From a virus, in IMG/VR virus record IMGVR_UViG_3300031379_000007, positions 1 through 41,985 of that record: 41,985 nucleotides of DNA. One strand, written 5' to 3'. Every line of letters begins with the position of its first letter. The stretch's first letter is position 1. The notes under the pieces were generated by a model. The model was not told where the DNA came from. It ran no database searches and worked only from the letters and a program-made list of their open reading frames with translations. The position numbers were made by a program, and so were the translations under genes. Below are positions 20,921 through 28,612 of the stretch, in pieces.

Positions 20921-22495
20921 ATGGCCGCCAACCTTCCGACCTACGATCCCACTAACTCCGGGAACAAGCCGGGCGACGGTCCGCTGCGTGTTGGTGGACA
21001 GCCGGCTGCCGATCTCACGGTCGCACTCAAGGAAAACAATCCCGCCACGATGAGTCACGCTCGGGAACGTCAGGCCCTGGGTCTCACGCTCGTGCGCGAC
21101 GTATGGGAGGGCGCGGAAAAGGTTCGCTCTTGCGGGCCGACCTATCTGCCGCAGGCGCCCGGCGAGGACGGGCCGAACTACAACATCCGCCTGGCCCGTA
21201 GCGTGTTCCACAACTTCTTCCGCCGCACGGTCGAGGGGCTGGTCGGGCTCATCTACCGCAAAGATCCCGTGCTGGGCGACGACGTGCCGCCGCAGATCAG
21301 GGAGCAGTGGGAGAACCTGGACATGGCCGGCACGCACGGCGACGTATTCCTGCGCGAGATCATGCAGGACGCCTTGATCGCCGGCCACGCCGGGATTCTG
21401 GTGGAGTACCCGGACACCCAGGGCCAGCGGTTCACCCGCGCGGCCGAGACGGCGTTGAAGCTCCGTCCCTATTGGGTGCCGGTACGCAAGGACGACATCG
21501 TGTCGTGGCGCACCGCCATCGTGGACGGGCGCACGATCCTGACGCAGCTCGTCATCAGAGAGAGCCGCTACGCCCCGGCCGGCGAGTTCGGGGAGAAGGA
21601 GGTCACGACGTATCGCGTGCTCTACCTCGACGCGGACATGGTGCCCATGTGGCGGGTGCTCTACGTGACCGAACGTAACGCGGTGGTTACGGTTGCGGAG
21701 GGCGTGTACACGACGCAGCAGGAAATTCCGTTCGCGGAGATTGCCACTTCGGGCAAGCGCGGGATCTTGGATTCCGACCCGCCGCTACTTGACCTGGCCT
21801 ACCTGAACATCGCCCACTATCAGCAGTGGAGCGACTACGCCTTCAGCATCCACAAGACGTGCGTGCCGATCTTCTACGCTGCCGGGGTACAGGTTGCGGC
21901 CGGCGAGAAGTTCGTGGTGGGGGCCAACACGGCGCTCACGTCGCCCGACCCGAACGCGAAGTTCGGCTATGCCTCGCACGACGGGGCCGCGCTGGGGTCC
22001 GTCAAGGGCGCGCTGGACGATCTCAAGGCCGACATGGGCGCGCTCGGGCTGTCGATGCTCATGCCGCAGACCCGTGTGGCCGAGACGGCCGAGGCGAAGC
22101 GGCTGGACAAGAGCACGCAGGACTCCGCGCTGTCCGTTCTAGCCCGCTCGGTCCAGGACGCGGCGGAACGGGCGCTAGGCTTCCACGCCCGCTACCTCGG
22201 GCTGCCCGATGGCGGCTCTATCACGATCAATCGTGACTTCGAGGGGTTGCTGCTGGACGCCTCGGTGATGACGGCCTACGCGGCGCTGGTGCGTGACGCA
22301 GGCTTCCCCGCCCGGCTGGTACTCAAGGCGCTACAGGCGGGTGGTCGGATCGCGGACGACGAGGACCTGGAGGAATTGGAGCTACAGATGGCCGTGGAGG
22401 CCGCGGCGGCCGAGGAACGCAAGCGCGAGGAGCTTGAGTTGCAGGCCGAGGCGGCGCGGTCGGGTAACCCGCCGTCCGGACTGGCCGCCGCATGA
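20921..22495 (+). CDS. Portal protein (DUF4055-like)
   Basis: The 524-residue product follows terminase as portals do. Signatures are NIRLARSVFHNFFRRTVEGLVGLIYRKDPVL near residues 87-117, FLREIMQDALIAGHAGILVEYP, YWVPVRKDDIVSWR, LLDLAYLNIAHYQQWSDY, and a C-terminal ALSVLARSVQDAAERALGFHARYLG with an acidic Glu/Ala-rich tail. This order is characteristic of the DUF4055 portal group. Twelve subunits would form the DNA gate at the head vertex. A 14-base gap separates it from terminase, unlike most neighbours. Confidence 0.82.
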   Translation: MAANLPTYDPTNSGNKPGDGPLRVGGQPAADLTVALKENNPATMSHARERQALGLTLVRDVWEGAEKVRSCGPTYLPQAPGEDGPNYNIRLARSVFHNFFRRTVEGLVGLIYRKDPVLGDDVPPQIREQWENLDMAGTHGDVFLREIMQDALIAGHAGILVEYPDTQGQRFTRAAETALKLRPYWVPVRKDDIVSWRTAIVDGRTILTQLVIRESRYAPAGEFGEKEVTTYRVLYLDADMVPMWRVLYVTERNAVVTVAEGVYTTQQEIPFAEIATSGKRGILDSDPPLLDLAYLNIAHYQQWSDYAFSIHKTCVPIFYAAGVQVAAGEKFVVGANTALTSPDPNAKFGYASHDGAALGSVKGALDDLKADMGALGLSMLMPQTRVAETAEAKRLDKSTQDSALSVLARSVQDAAERALGFHARYLGLPDGGSITINRDFEGLLLDASVMTAYAALVRDAGFPARLVLKALQAGGRIADDEDLEELELQMAVEAAAAEERKREELELQAEAARSGNPPSGLAAA

Positions 22496-23505
22496 GCCCG
22501 GCCGAGAAGGCGCTACGTGAGCGGGTACGTCGTAGGGCGGCTGCCGTCTCGCCGGAATTGGCGAGGCGCACGCTCGCGGCCTACGACATGATCCGCCAGT
22601 CGCCCACGGAGGCCGAGCTTGCCCGCGCGATAGGGGACGGCACTGTGGAGGCGCTGATCGGGGAACTGTTGGGCGACGATACGCTTGACCCAGCGTTCGC
22701 CCGGCTGCGCGCTCACCTGGATCGCGTGACGGCCGACGCCGCGGAGCTCTACGCGGGCGACTTACCGTCCCGGTTCCGCGGGCCGGCGTTCAACGTGCTC
22801 AACCCCAAGACCGTGACCGCCGTGCATACGATGTCGGGCTGGGTCATTGAGCGGATGAAGGCGGAGATCCGGGATACAGTGAGGGAACGGGTAGCCGAGG
22901 GAATCGTGGCTGGCAAGAACCCGCGCGCTATCGCCCGAGGGCTCCGGCATACCATCGGCATGGCACCCAACCAGGCACGCGCGGTCGAGAACTTCCGCCG
23001 AATGCTCGAGGCCGGGGACCGGAGGGCGCTAACCCGCGCGCTCGCCAAGAACATGCTACGCAACGCAGCCGGCAAGGAACTGGTGCGGGCCGGGCACGCA
23101 GGCGGCAAGGGCTTGTCCAAGACGCTACTGGACCTGTTGGACAAGAAGCTGGGCAGGGAACCGCTGTCCGCCGAGGTGATCGACAAGGCGGTGAACGCCT
23201 ACGCGAAACGCCAGCTTGCGTGGAACGTCGAGACGAACACGCGCACCATGGCGCTCAACGCCCAGCGGCTCGGGCAACGGCTGTCGTGGGAGGACGCCAT
23301 AGAGCGTGGTGTGGTGGACCGGACGCGGCTCCAGCGCACCTGGGTCACGGTGGGCGACAGCCGGGTCCGGCCGGAGCATGAGGCAATGAACGGCGAGTCG
23401 GTGCGCTTCGACGAGAACTACTCAAACGGCGACACCTACCCCGGCGAGAGCGACTACAATTGCCGGTGCATCGAGCGTTACTCCATGGCCCGCGAGGCGA
23501 GATGA
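22492..23505 (+). CDS. Minor head / head morphogenesis protein (Mu F / SPP1 gp7-like)
   Basis: The 337-residue product has a long helical N-terminus and, in the last ~80 residues, TWVTVGDSRVRPEHEAMNGESVRF, GDTYPGESDYNCRCIERY. This is the Mu-F-type domain signature (T-x-D-x-R-V-R-x-x-H-x-x-x-N-G and N-C-R-C). These proteins are minor virion components that may travel with DNA. It directly follows the portal gene by ATGA overlap, the usual order. Confidence 0.85.
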   Translation: MSPAEKALRERVRRRAAAVSPELARRTLAAYDMIRQSPTEAELARAIGDGTVEALIGELLGDDTLDPAFARLRAHLDRVTADAAELYAGDLPSRFRGPAFNVLNPKTVTAVHTMSGWVIERMKAEIRDTVRERVAEGIVAGKNPRAIARGLRHTIGMAPNQARAVENFRRMLEAGDRRALTRALAKNMLRNAAGKELVRAGHAGGKGLSKTLLDLLDKKLGREPLSAEVIDKAVNAYAKRQLAWNVETNTRTMALNAQRLGQRLSWEDAIERGVVDRTRLQRTWVTVGDSRVRPEHEAMNGESVRFDENYSNGDTYPGESDYNCRCIERYSMAREAR

Positions 23506-24566
23506 GCAAGGCCCTACGTCGGATGCTGAGGAAGCAGAAGCGGGCGCCAACGCCCACCCCGCCCGAACCGGAGCTCCGGCTCCAGAACCCGGTCGCCGAG
23601 CATTTCGCTGCGTTCATCTTCGGCAACGCGACCAAATGCAAGAAGGTCGTGCAGGTCGGTACGGCCAAGGGTAAGCACCTGGTGATCTGCGGGGCCGGGC
23701 CCACCCTGGCCGACAATCTACATCCGTACATCGACGAGGCAGACGAGGTGTGGGGTTGTAACTCGGCCCTGATCTGGCTGATCGAACATGGCCACCGGGT
23801 CACGCATGGCTTCACGGTGGACCAGACACCGCATATGGTCGAGGAATGGGAGAGCGCGCCGGACGTGCCGTATCTGTTGGCCTCCAGCGTCCACCCAAAC
23901 CTTGTGGAACTGCTGGAGACGGAGGGGCGCGACATCACGTTCTTCCACAACTACGTAGGCGTGAACGCGCCGGATGTATCCTATGGCGTCTGCAAGGACT
24001 GCGGTGCCACGTTGGATAGCAATGCGACGGTCTGCACCTGTGGGTCCTCCAATATCCTCCAGATGACGATGCCGTATGAGGAGTGGCTGTACGAGGCGCT
24101 GTACCCGCCGACGCTCCGCTCCGGCTCAGGCCTGAACACGGCGTCCCGGGCAATCGATGTCGGGCTCGCCATGGGCTTCGACCGAATCACCGTGCTTGGT
24201 GCCGACTCATGCTTGCGGCACACTCGCATTACGGATGCCCCGCAAGGTTCGCCTGAGTACATGGACTGGCTCCGCACGGATGTCGTCATGCACGTGGACG
24301 GGTCCGACGCGCTCCGGTCCGGGGCGACCGCCCTGGTGCTCCAGGCTGAGATCGATGGCCGCATGTGGGTCACGAAACCCGACATGGCGATCACCGCCGT
24401 GTGGCTGGCCGAGATGGCGAGGCACTATGGGTCGCGCCTGGAGTTCGTGGGCGATACGCTGGTCAACGCAATCAAGGACAAGCCCGAGGAGTTCTTGGCC
24501 CGGCTCCCGGCGCTCACTGATTCCAGGGGTCGTCGGCTGAAATTTTGTCCCAATCCGGATGTTTGA
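23502..24566 (+). CDS. DUF115/Maf-like (MptE-like) putative glycosyltransferase in the head operon
   Basis: The 354-residue product has the DUF115 core: KHLVICGAGPTLADNLHPYIDEADEVWGCNSALIWLI from residue ~58, then THGFTVDQTPH, VPYLLASSVHPNLVELL, and after an insertion LNTASRAIDVGLAMGFDRITVLGADS (211-236). DUF115 is shared by archaeal MptE and by the bacterial Maf proteins that attach pseudaminic or legionaminic acid to flagellin. The insertion at ~164-182 carries CKDCG and CTCG, a zinc ribbon. Overlapping the minor head gene by ATGA, it is expressed with the structural genes, so a transferase acting on a virion protein is plausible. Substrate and acceptor are inferred. Confidence 0.75.
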   Translation: MSKALRRMLRKQKRAPTPTPPEPELRLQNPVAEHFAAFIFGNATKCKKVVQVGTAKGKHLVICGAGPTLADNLHPYIDEADEVWGCNSALIWLIEHGHRVTHGFTVDQTPHMVEEWESAPDVPYLLASSVHPNLVELLETEGRDITFFHNYVGVNAPDVSYGVCKDCGATLDSNATVCTCGSSNILQMTMPYEEWLYEALYPPTLRSGSGLNTASRAIDVGLAMGFDRITVLGADSCLRHTRITDAPQGSPEYMDWLRTDVVMHVDGSDALRSGATALVLQAEIDGRMWVTKPDMAITAVWLAEMARHYGSRLEFVGDTLVNAIKDKPEEFLARLPALTDSRGRRLKFCPNPDV

Positions 24567-24570
24567 AGAG

Positions 24571-24598
24571 TTGACTTTTCGGGCAACAAGCATATTTT
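24571..24598 (+). promoter_or_regulatory. Probable sigma70-type promoter before the scaffold and coat genes
   Basis: TTGACT (24571-24576) and TATTTT (24593-24598) are separated by 16 bases, close to the bacterial consensus. The stretch is strikingly AT-rich for this genome and starts 5 bases after the stop of the Maf-like gene. It could boost scaffold and coat transcription. Confidence 0.5.
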
Positions 24599-24633
24599 GA
24601 CGTTGGGGTACAACGGAGGTACGGAGGCCCATG

Positions 24634-24669
24634 ACGGCCCTTCGGGCGCGCAAGCGCCTGGGGGGCCGT
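24634..24669 (+). terminator. Two-tier stem-loop in the leader of the scaffold gene
   Basis: ACGGCCC (24634-24640) pairs with GGGCCGT (24663-24669). Inside, GGGCGC pairs with GCGCCT around a GCAA tetraloop (24644-24659). TTCTGTTTG follows, so it resembles a weak rho-independent terminator. Because it lies downstream of the promoter at 24571 and upstream of the scaffold start at 24718, it may instead act as a leader or attenuator. The rest of the 151-base gap 24567-24717 shows no gene. Confidence 0.45.
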
Positions 24670-24717
24670 TCTGTTTGATCCAGCACGCAGCGGGCGGGGC
24701 CCGCAGGGGATGAGCCG

Positions 24718-25413
24718 GTGGCCGGCGAGGGCGACAAGACGTACACGCAGGCGGAGGTGGACGCGCTCGTCGAGGAGCGCGTCGGTGGACTGAAGGCCAA
24801 CCGCGACGAGGCGTTGGCGGAGGCCAAGAAGGCGAAGGCGGCGCTCAAGGCTTTCGAGGGGACCGACCCCGAGGAGTACAAGCGCCTGAAGACCGCAGCC
24901 GAGGAGACCGAGCGACAAAGGGCCGCAGCGGAGGGCGACTGGCAGAAGCTGGAGGTGCAGCTGAAGGATCGGCACAAGGCCGAGATGGGTAAGGCTGGCG
25001 CGCGTGCCACGAAGCTCCAGAAGGCCCTTGAGAAGCGGCTGGTCCAGGCCGAGCTAACCGCCGCCATCGTGCGGAGGAAGGGCGACCCGGACCTGCTCCT
25101 GCCTCATGGCGAGCGGTACGTGAGGGTGCGGGAAACGGACGACGATTTCGTCGCCTACGTAGTGGACGAGCAGGGCAACGCGCTGGTAGCGGACGGACAA
25201 GGGACGCCCATGACGTTCGACCAGCTCGTTGAAACGAAGCTGATGGTCAGATTCCCGGCCGCGTTCGAGGGCACGGGATCTAGCGGGGGCGGGGCCTCCA
25301 GGACCGGCGGCGGGGCTGCTGGTAGCGCAAGAACTATTGCGGCGGGCGACGACGCCGCGTTCTTGGCAAACGTGGGGGACATCGCCAAGGGTGCGGTCAA
25401 GGTCGCGCAGTAA
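24718..25413 (+). CDS. Scaffold-like coiled-coil protein
   Basis: The 231-residue product sits directly before the coat gene, the standard place for a scaffold. Residues ~8-110 are a long Ala/Glu/Lys coiled coil, followed by ELTAAIVRRKGDPDLLLPHGERYVRVRETDDDFVAYVVDEQG, then a Gly/Ser-rich linker and a short C-terminal segment. The conserved V-x-x-x-x-G-N-x-L-x-x-x-x-G-T-P-M-T part (near residues 145-165) occurs in scaffold proteins of phages with this type of capsid. The GTG start follows GCAGGGGA by ~8 bases. Confidence 0.65.
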   Translation: MAGEGDKTYTQAEVDALVEERVGGLKANRDEALAEAKKAKAALKAFEGTDPEEYKRLKTAAEETERQRAAAEGDWQKLEVQLKDRHKAEMGKAGARATKLQKALEKRLVQAELTAAIVRRKGDPDLLLPHGERYVRVRETDDDFVAYVVDEQGNALVADGQGTPMTFDQLVETKLMVRFPAAFEGTGSSGGGASRTGGGAAGSARTIAAGDDAAFLANVGDIAKGAVKVAQ

Positions 25414-25431
25414 GCCTGCCGCTCCAACGGA

Positions 25432-25452
25432 AGCCCGGTTCATGTCCGGGCT
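25432..25452 (+). other. Hairpin between scaffold and coat genes
   Basis: AGCCCGG (25432-25438) pairs with CCGGGCT (25446-25452) around TTCATGT. It looks like a tRNA T-arm but no tRNA surrounds it. A GAAAAAGGAGCG ribosome site follows. It may stabilise or process the coat mRNA. Confidence 0.5.
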
Positions 25453-25471
25453 CGAAAAAGGAGCGTGAACC

Positions 25472-26620
25472 GTGGCCAATACCATTACCAACGTCACCCC
25501 GACCCTTCTGGCTCAGGGCCTCATGGCCCTGCGCGAGCAGGCGGTGATGCCGCGCCTCGTCAACCGCAGCTACGAGAACATGGCTGCGCAGCGCGGCAAC
25601 GTCGTCAACATCCCCATCCCCTCGGCCATCACGGCCCGGGCCGTCACCGCTGCGGTGACTTGGGCGACGAACCAGGACTTCTCGCCCACGTCCGTCGCCG
25701 TGACGCTGGACCGCTGGTACGAGGCGACCTTCCAGCTCTCCGACAACGACGCGCTGAGTGTCGCCGCCGGGACTATCCCGATGCAGGCGAGCGAGGCGAT
25801 CAAGGCGCTGGCGAACGACATCGACGACTATATCCTCGGCAAGCACGTGTCCTTCATGGGCGCGGCCGGGACGGCCGGCACCACGCCGTTTGCCACCAAC
25901 CTCGCCGTGGCGGCTACGGCCCGGAAGACGCTAAACATGCAGCTCGCGCCGAACGAGCCGCGCTATGCGGTACTCGACCCGGCGGCCGAGGCCAACCTGC
26001 TCAACGTGTCCAACGTGCTCGAGTTTGCGAAGCGCGGGGACCCCGGGGGCATCATTCGGGGTGAGATCGGCTACAAGCTGGGCGTGCAGTGGTTCCTCGA
26101 CCAGAACGTCCCATCCTACACGGCGGGAACCGGCTGGGCTTCGGGCTTCATCGCGTCCACGGTGTCGGGCTCGGTGGGTGACACGACGCTCAATATCATC
26201 AACGCGACGGCATCGGGCACCATCAAGGTCGGCGACGTCTTCTCGCTGGTGGCTGATACGGTCTACGGCCAGCAGTACGTGGTGACGACTGCCGCGACCG
26301 CATCGGCTACGGTGGCCGTGGCCATCGGGTTCTACCCGGCGCTGCGGACCACGGTGTCTACGGGCGCGACGCTGACCGTCGTGTCCGGCACCTACGTGGC
26401 GAACCTGCTGTTCCACCGCGATGCGTTCGTGTGGGCGTCGCGTCCGCTCGGGCAGATCGCCAGCCTGGGGAACGTCATGCAGGCGCCCGTGGACCCGGTC
26501 TCGGGCGTGGCACTCAGGCTTGAGATCGCGCGGCAGTACAAGCAGAACACGTTCTCCTACGACTACCTCGGCGGGGCTGCGGTGGTGCGCAAGGAGTTCG
26601 GCTGCAAGCTGCTCGGCTAA
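25472..26620 (+). CDS. Major capsid protein (P22 coat-like)
   Basis: The 382-residue product resembles the P22-type coat family: an N-terminal arm MANTITNVTPTLLAQGLMALREQAVMPRLVNRSYEN, RGNVVNIPIPSAI, WYEATFQLSDNDALSV, and a C-terminal LLFHRDAFVWASRPL followed by GVALRLEIARQYKQNTFSYDYLGGAAVVRKEFGCKLLG. Residues ~225-310 form a Thr/Val/Ala-rich beta insertion with IKVGDVFSL, matching the insertion position seen in this coat family. It forms the icosahedral shell. Its position after the scaffold and the strong GGAG ribosome site fit a highly expressed protein. Confidence 0.85.
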   Translation: MANTITNVTPTLLAQGLMALREQAVMPRLVNRSYENMAAQRGNVVNIPIPSAITARAVTAAVTWATNQDFSPTSVAVTLDRWYEATFQLSDNDALSVAAGTIPMQASEAIKALANDIDDYILGKHVSFMGAAGTAGTTPFATNLAVAATARKTLNMQLAPNEPRYAVLDPAAEANLLNVSNVLEFAKRGDPGGIIRGEIGYKLGVQWFLDQNVPSYTAGTGWASGFIASTVSGSVGDTTLNIINATASGTIKVGDVFSLVADTVYGQQYVVTTAATASATVAVAIGFYPALRTTVSTGATLTVVSGTYVANLLFHRDAFVWASRPLGQIASLGNVMQAPVDPVSGVALRLEIARQYKQNTFSYDYLGGAAVVRKEFGCKLLG

Positions 26621-26626
26621 GTCTGA

Positions 26627-26671
26627 TGCGGGAATCGGGTGGGGGCCGACCGGCCCCTGCCCGTACCCGCA
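26627..26671 (+). other. Large GC-rich stem-loop after the coat gene
   Basis: Three blocks pair in register: TGCGGG with CCCGCA (outer), CGGG with CCCG (middle), and GGGGCC with GGCCCC around a GACC loop. This gives about 16 bp in total with small internal loops. No T-run follows. It could reduce read-through or protect the 3' end of the coat message. Confidence 0.55.
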
Positions 26672-26688
26672 GGCCGGAGCCATGACAG

Positions 26689-27219
26689 ATGGCCGTAGTC
26701 ATCGACGCGACAGTCGGCGGAGCATCAAGCAACAGCTTTGCTACGCTAACCGAGGCCGATACGTACATGGAGGGTCGGCTGAACGCGACCCTGTGGGACA
26801 GCGCGACCGACGACGAGTGCAACCGGGCGCTGGTCGAGGCGACGCGCGAGATCAGCGCGCTGTCCTACGTGGGCAAGCGTGCGGACGACACGCAGGCATT
26901 GTCATGGCCTCGCGATTTCGCGCCCAACCCGGATGATCCCAACTACGACTACTTCCTCACGACCGAGATCCCCGACCGGGTGAAGTGGGCGACCGAGGAA
27001 CTGGCGTTTCAGTTCATCAAGGCGGGTACGGTGGACGTTGCCGCGCTCGAATCGTCCGCTGGAATCGTGCGTGAGAAGGTAGACGTGATTGAGACGGAGT
27101 ACGCAGCGCATATCCGGGCCAAGGGCATGGACCGCTACCCGCGCGTCATGGCATGGCTCGACCCGCTGCTCGATGGGGCCGTGGCGGGTGGCTGCGTCGT
27201 GCCCGTCGTGAGGGGGTAG
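26689..27219 (+). CDS. Head-tail connector (DnaT-like adaptor fold)
   Basis: The 176-residue product follows the coat gene and resembles the adaptor family annotated as DnaT-like. It has NSFATLTEADTYMEGRLNATLW, CNRALVEATREISALSYVGKRADDTQALSWPRD, and IPDRVKWATEELAFQFIK. This layout is usual for proteins placed between coat and tail genes that join head and tail. DNA-binding is not implied. The ATG 26689 start has GGAG ~10 bases upstream. Confidence 0.65.
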   Translation: MAVVIDATVGGASSNSFATLTEADTYMEGRLNATLWDSATDDECNRALVEATREISALSYVGKRADDTQALSWPRDFAPNPDDPNYDYFLTTEIPDRVKWATEELAFQFIKAGTVDVAALESSAGIVREKVDVIETEYAAHIRAKGMDRYPRVMAWLDPLLDGAVAGGCVVPVVRG

Positions 27220-27220
27220 C

Positions 27221-27577
27221 GTGAGCTACACGGACAGCCACGCTCGCGCCGCCGCGCTGGTTGCCGCGAAAGGCGCCCCGGTGACGTTCACGCGCACCAC
27301 GAGGACGTACACGCCGACGACCGACACCTCGACCATCACGAGTACGACGGTGGCGGGCAGCGCGATTCGGATTCCTGGCGACCCCAAGGTCTACGAGGCA
27401 TTGAAGCTGGTCGAGTGGGACGCGCCCACGCTTCTGTTCGCCCCGACCACCTACGACGAAGTGCCCGAGCCAGGCGATACGCTCTCGTGGGACAGCAATA
27501 CATACACGGTTCGTGCTGTTCAACCCATTGCGCCCGATGGTAATAATCTGCTGGCGCGCGTGGTGGTGACGCGATGA
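27221..27577 (+). CDS. Putative head-closure / neck protein
   Basis: The 118-residue product is beta-rich, with PVTFTRTTRTYTPTT, AIRIPGDPKVYEALKLVEWDAPTLLFAPTTYDEVPEPGDTLSWDSNTYTV. A long Thr/Ser-rich loop is followed by a barrel-like segment, consistent with a stopper or head-closure protein. The placement between the connector and the gp10-like protein fits. Identification rests on order and fold pattern only. Confidence 0.5.
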   Translation: MSYTDSHARAAALVAAKGAPVTFTRTTRTYTPTTDTSTITSTTVAGSAIRIPGDPKVYEALKLVEWDAPTLLFAPTTYDEVPEPGDTLSWDSNTYTVRAVQPIAPDGNNLLARVVVTR

Positions 27578-27939
27578 GCTTCCGCGACGACGTGCTCCGG
27601 TTCGCTGAGAAGGTCGAGCGGCGCCAGAAGGACATCTTTGTGGGCTGCGTGAACGGCGTGCGCACATCCGTCACCGAGGGCTCCGCGACGACGGGCGCTC
27701 CGGGTCAGCCAGTGGATACGGGCAACCTGATTGGATCGTGGCAAGAGACGTTCCCTTCCGAGTGGGTGGGTGAGGTCACGACCGGCGTGGACTATGCAGA
27801 GCCCATCGAGGAGGGTATCGGGCCGCACGGACCCATAACGCTCCGCTCCGGGGTGGGCGGCTTCCATTCGGTTAAGCTCACCCGCGCGGCATGGCAGGAT
27901 CTAGTCAACGAGGTGGCGCGGGGGGTGGTGCATGATTGA
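27574..27939 (+). CDS. HK97 gp10-like neck/tail-completion protein
   Basis: The 121-residue product has an N-terminal helix (RDDVLRFAEKVERRQKDIFVGCVNG), VDTGNLIGSWQ, VTTGVDYAEPIEEGIG and GGFHSVKLTRAAWQ. The V-D-T-G-x-L-x-x-S/N and Y-A-x-x-x-E-x-G motifs are characteristic of the HK97-gp10-type family that links head and tail. ATGA overlap upstream and an 8-base overlap downstream. Confidence 0.72.
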   Translation: MSFRDDVLRFAEKVERRQKDIFVGCVNGVRTSVTEGSATTGAPGQPVDTGNLIGSWQETFPSEWVGEVTTGVDYAEPIEEGIGPHGPITLRSGVGGFHSVKLTRAAWQDLVNEVARGVVHD

Positions 27940-28597
27940 CCACCAGGCGCTGCAACTCGCGCTCCGCACCAAGCTCGCCACGCTCTCCGTCTGCACGACG
28001 GGCTCGATCTCCATGTCGGTGGCGACCGGGAAGTACACGCGCGCCACGGGCTCATTTCTAACCGATGGCTTCAAGCCCGGTATGGAGATCACGCCGTCCG
28101 GCTTCAGCGGTACGGGCAACAATACCGTCTGCACCATCACGGAGGTGGATGCGCTTACCATGTCGGGCAACCGGACACTGACCACGGAATCGGCGGCGGG
28201 TGGCAAGACAATCCTCGTGGGTCAGCCGAGCGGGTTCGCGGTGGAGAATGTGCCCTACGAGCCTGCCGCCGGTAGCCCGTTCTTCGAGGAGCAGCTTCCG
28301 AGTGGCCCGACCCACCAGATCACGCTCGGCGAGTTCGGCTGGATCGAGCACGATCCGCTGTACGTGCTACAGGTCCACGTGCCCGAGGGTGTGGGGATCG
28401 GCGCTCCGAACGCCTACGCCGATGCCTTGATCGAGTTGTTCGCGCCTCGCACGGCGCTTGTGCTGTCCAACGGAGACGTTGCGAGGGTGCGGACCGGTCC
28501 GGGCCCGTTCCGCTCGCAGATTCGGCAGTTCAGGACAGGGTACGCCACGGTGTCGGTGACCGTACCGCTGCGCATCCACACCGCCAATTCGATCTGA
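27932..28597 (+). CDS. Tail terminator-like protein (DUF4128-like) with inserted beta module
   Basis: The 221-residue product has flanking parts like DUF4128 tail-completion proteins: IDHQALQLALRTKLATL at the start, then VPYEPAAGSPFFEEQLPSG and QVHVPEGVGIGAPNAYADALIELFAPRT. Residues ~35-95 hold a beta-rich insertion, GSFLTDGFKPGMEI, SGFSGTGNNT and GGKTILVG, which also occurs in the tail tube protein (residues ~118-183). A tail terminator caps the tube. Placement before the tube gene fits. Confidence 0.65.
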   Translation: MIDHQALQLALRTKLATLSVCTTGSISMSVATGKYTRATGSFLTDGFKPGMEITPSGFSGTGNNTVCTITEVDALTMSGNRTLTTESAAGGKTILVGQPSGFAVENVPYEPAAGSPFFEEQLPSGPTHQITLGEFGWIEHDPLYVLQVHVPEGVGIGAPNAYADALIELFAPRTALVLSNGDVARVRTGPGPFRSQIRQFRTGYATVSVTVPLRIHTANSI

Positions 28598-28612
28598 GGA
28601 GGTAACGACACC

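Noticed and set aside
25432-25452. tRNA T-arm, suggesting a tRNA or attachment site before the coat gene
   Set aside because: Hairpin GCCCGG-TTCATGT-CCGGGC resembles a T-arm but no acceptor, D-arm or anticodon arm can be drawn around it.
26627-26671. Rho-independent terminator after the coat gene
   Set aside because: Strong stem but no T-run follows, and genes continue in the same direction; kept only as a stem-loop.
25931-26683. Antisense frame opposite the coat gene
   Set aside because: Overlaps the highly supported coat gene; composition looks like a shadow.
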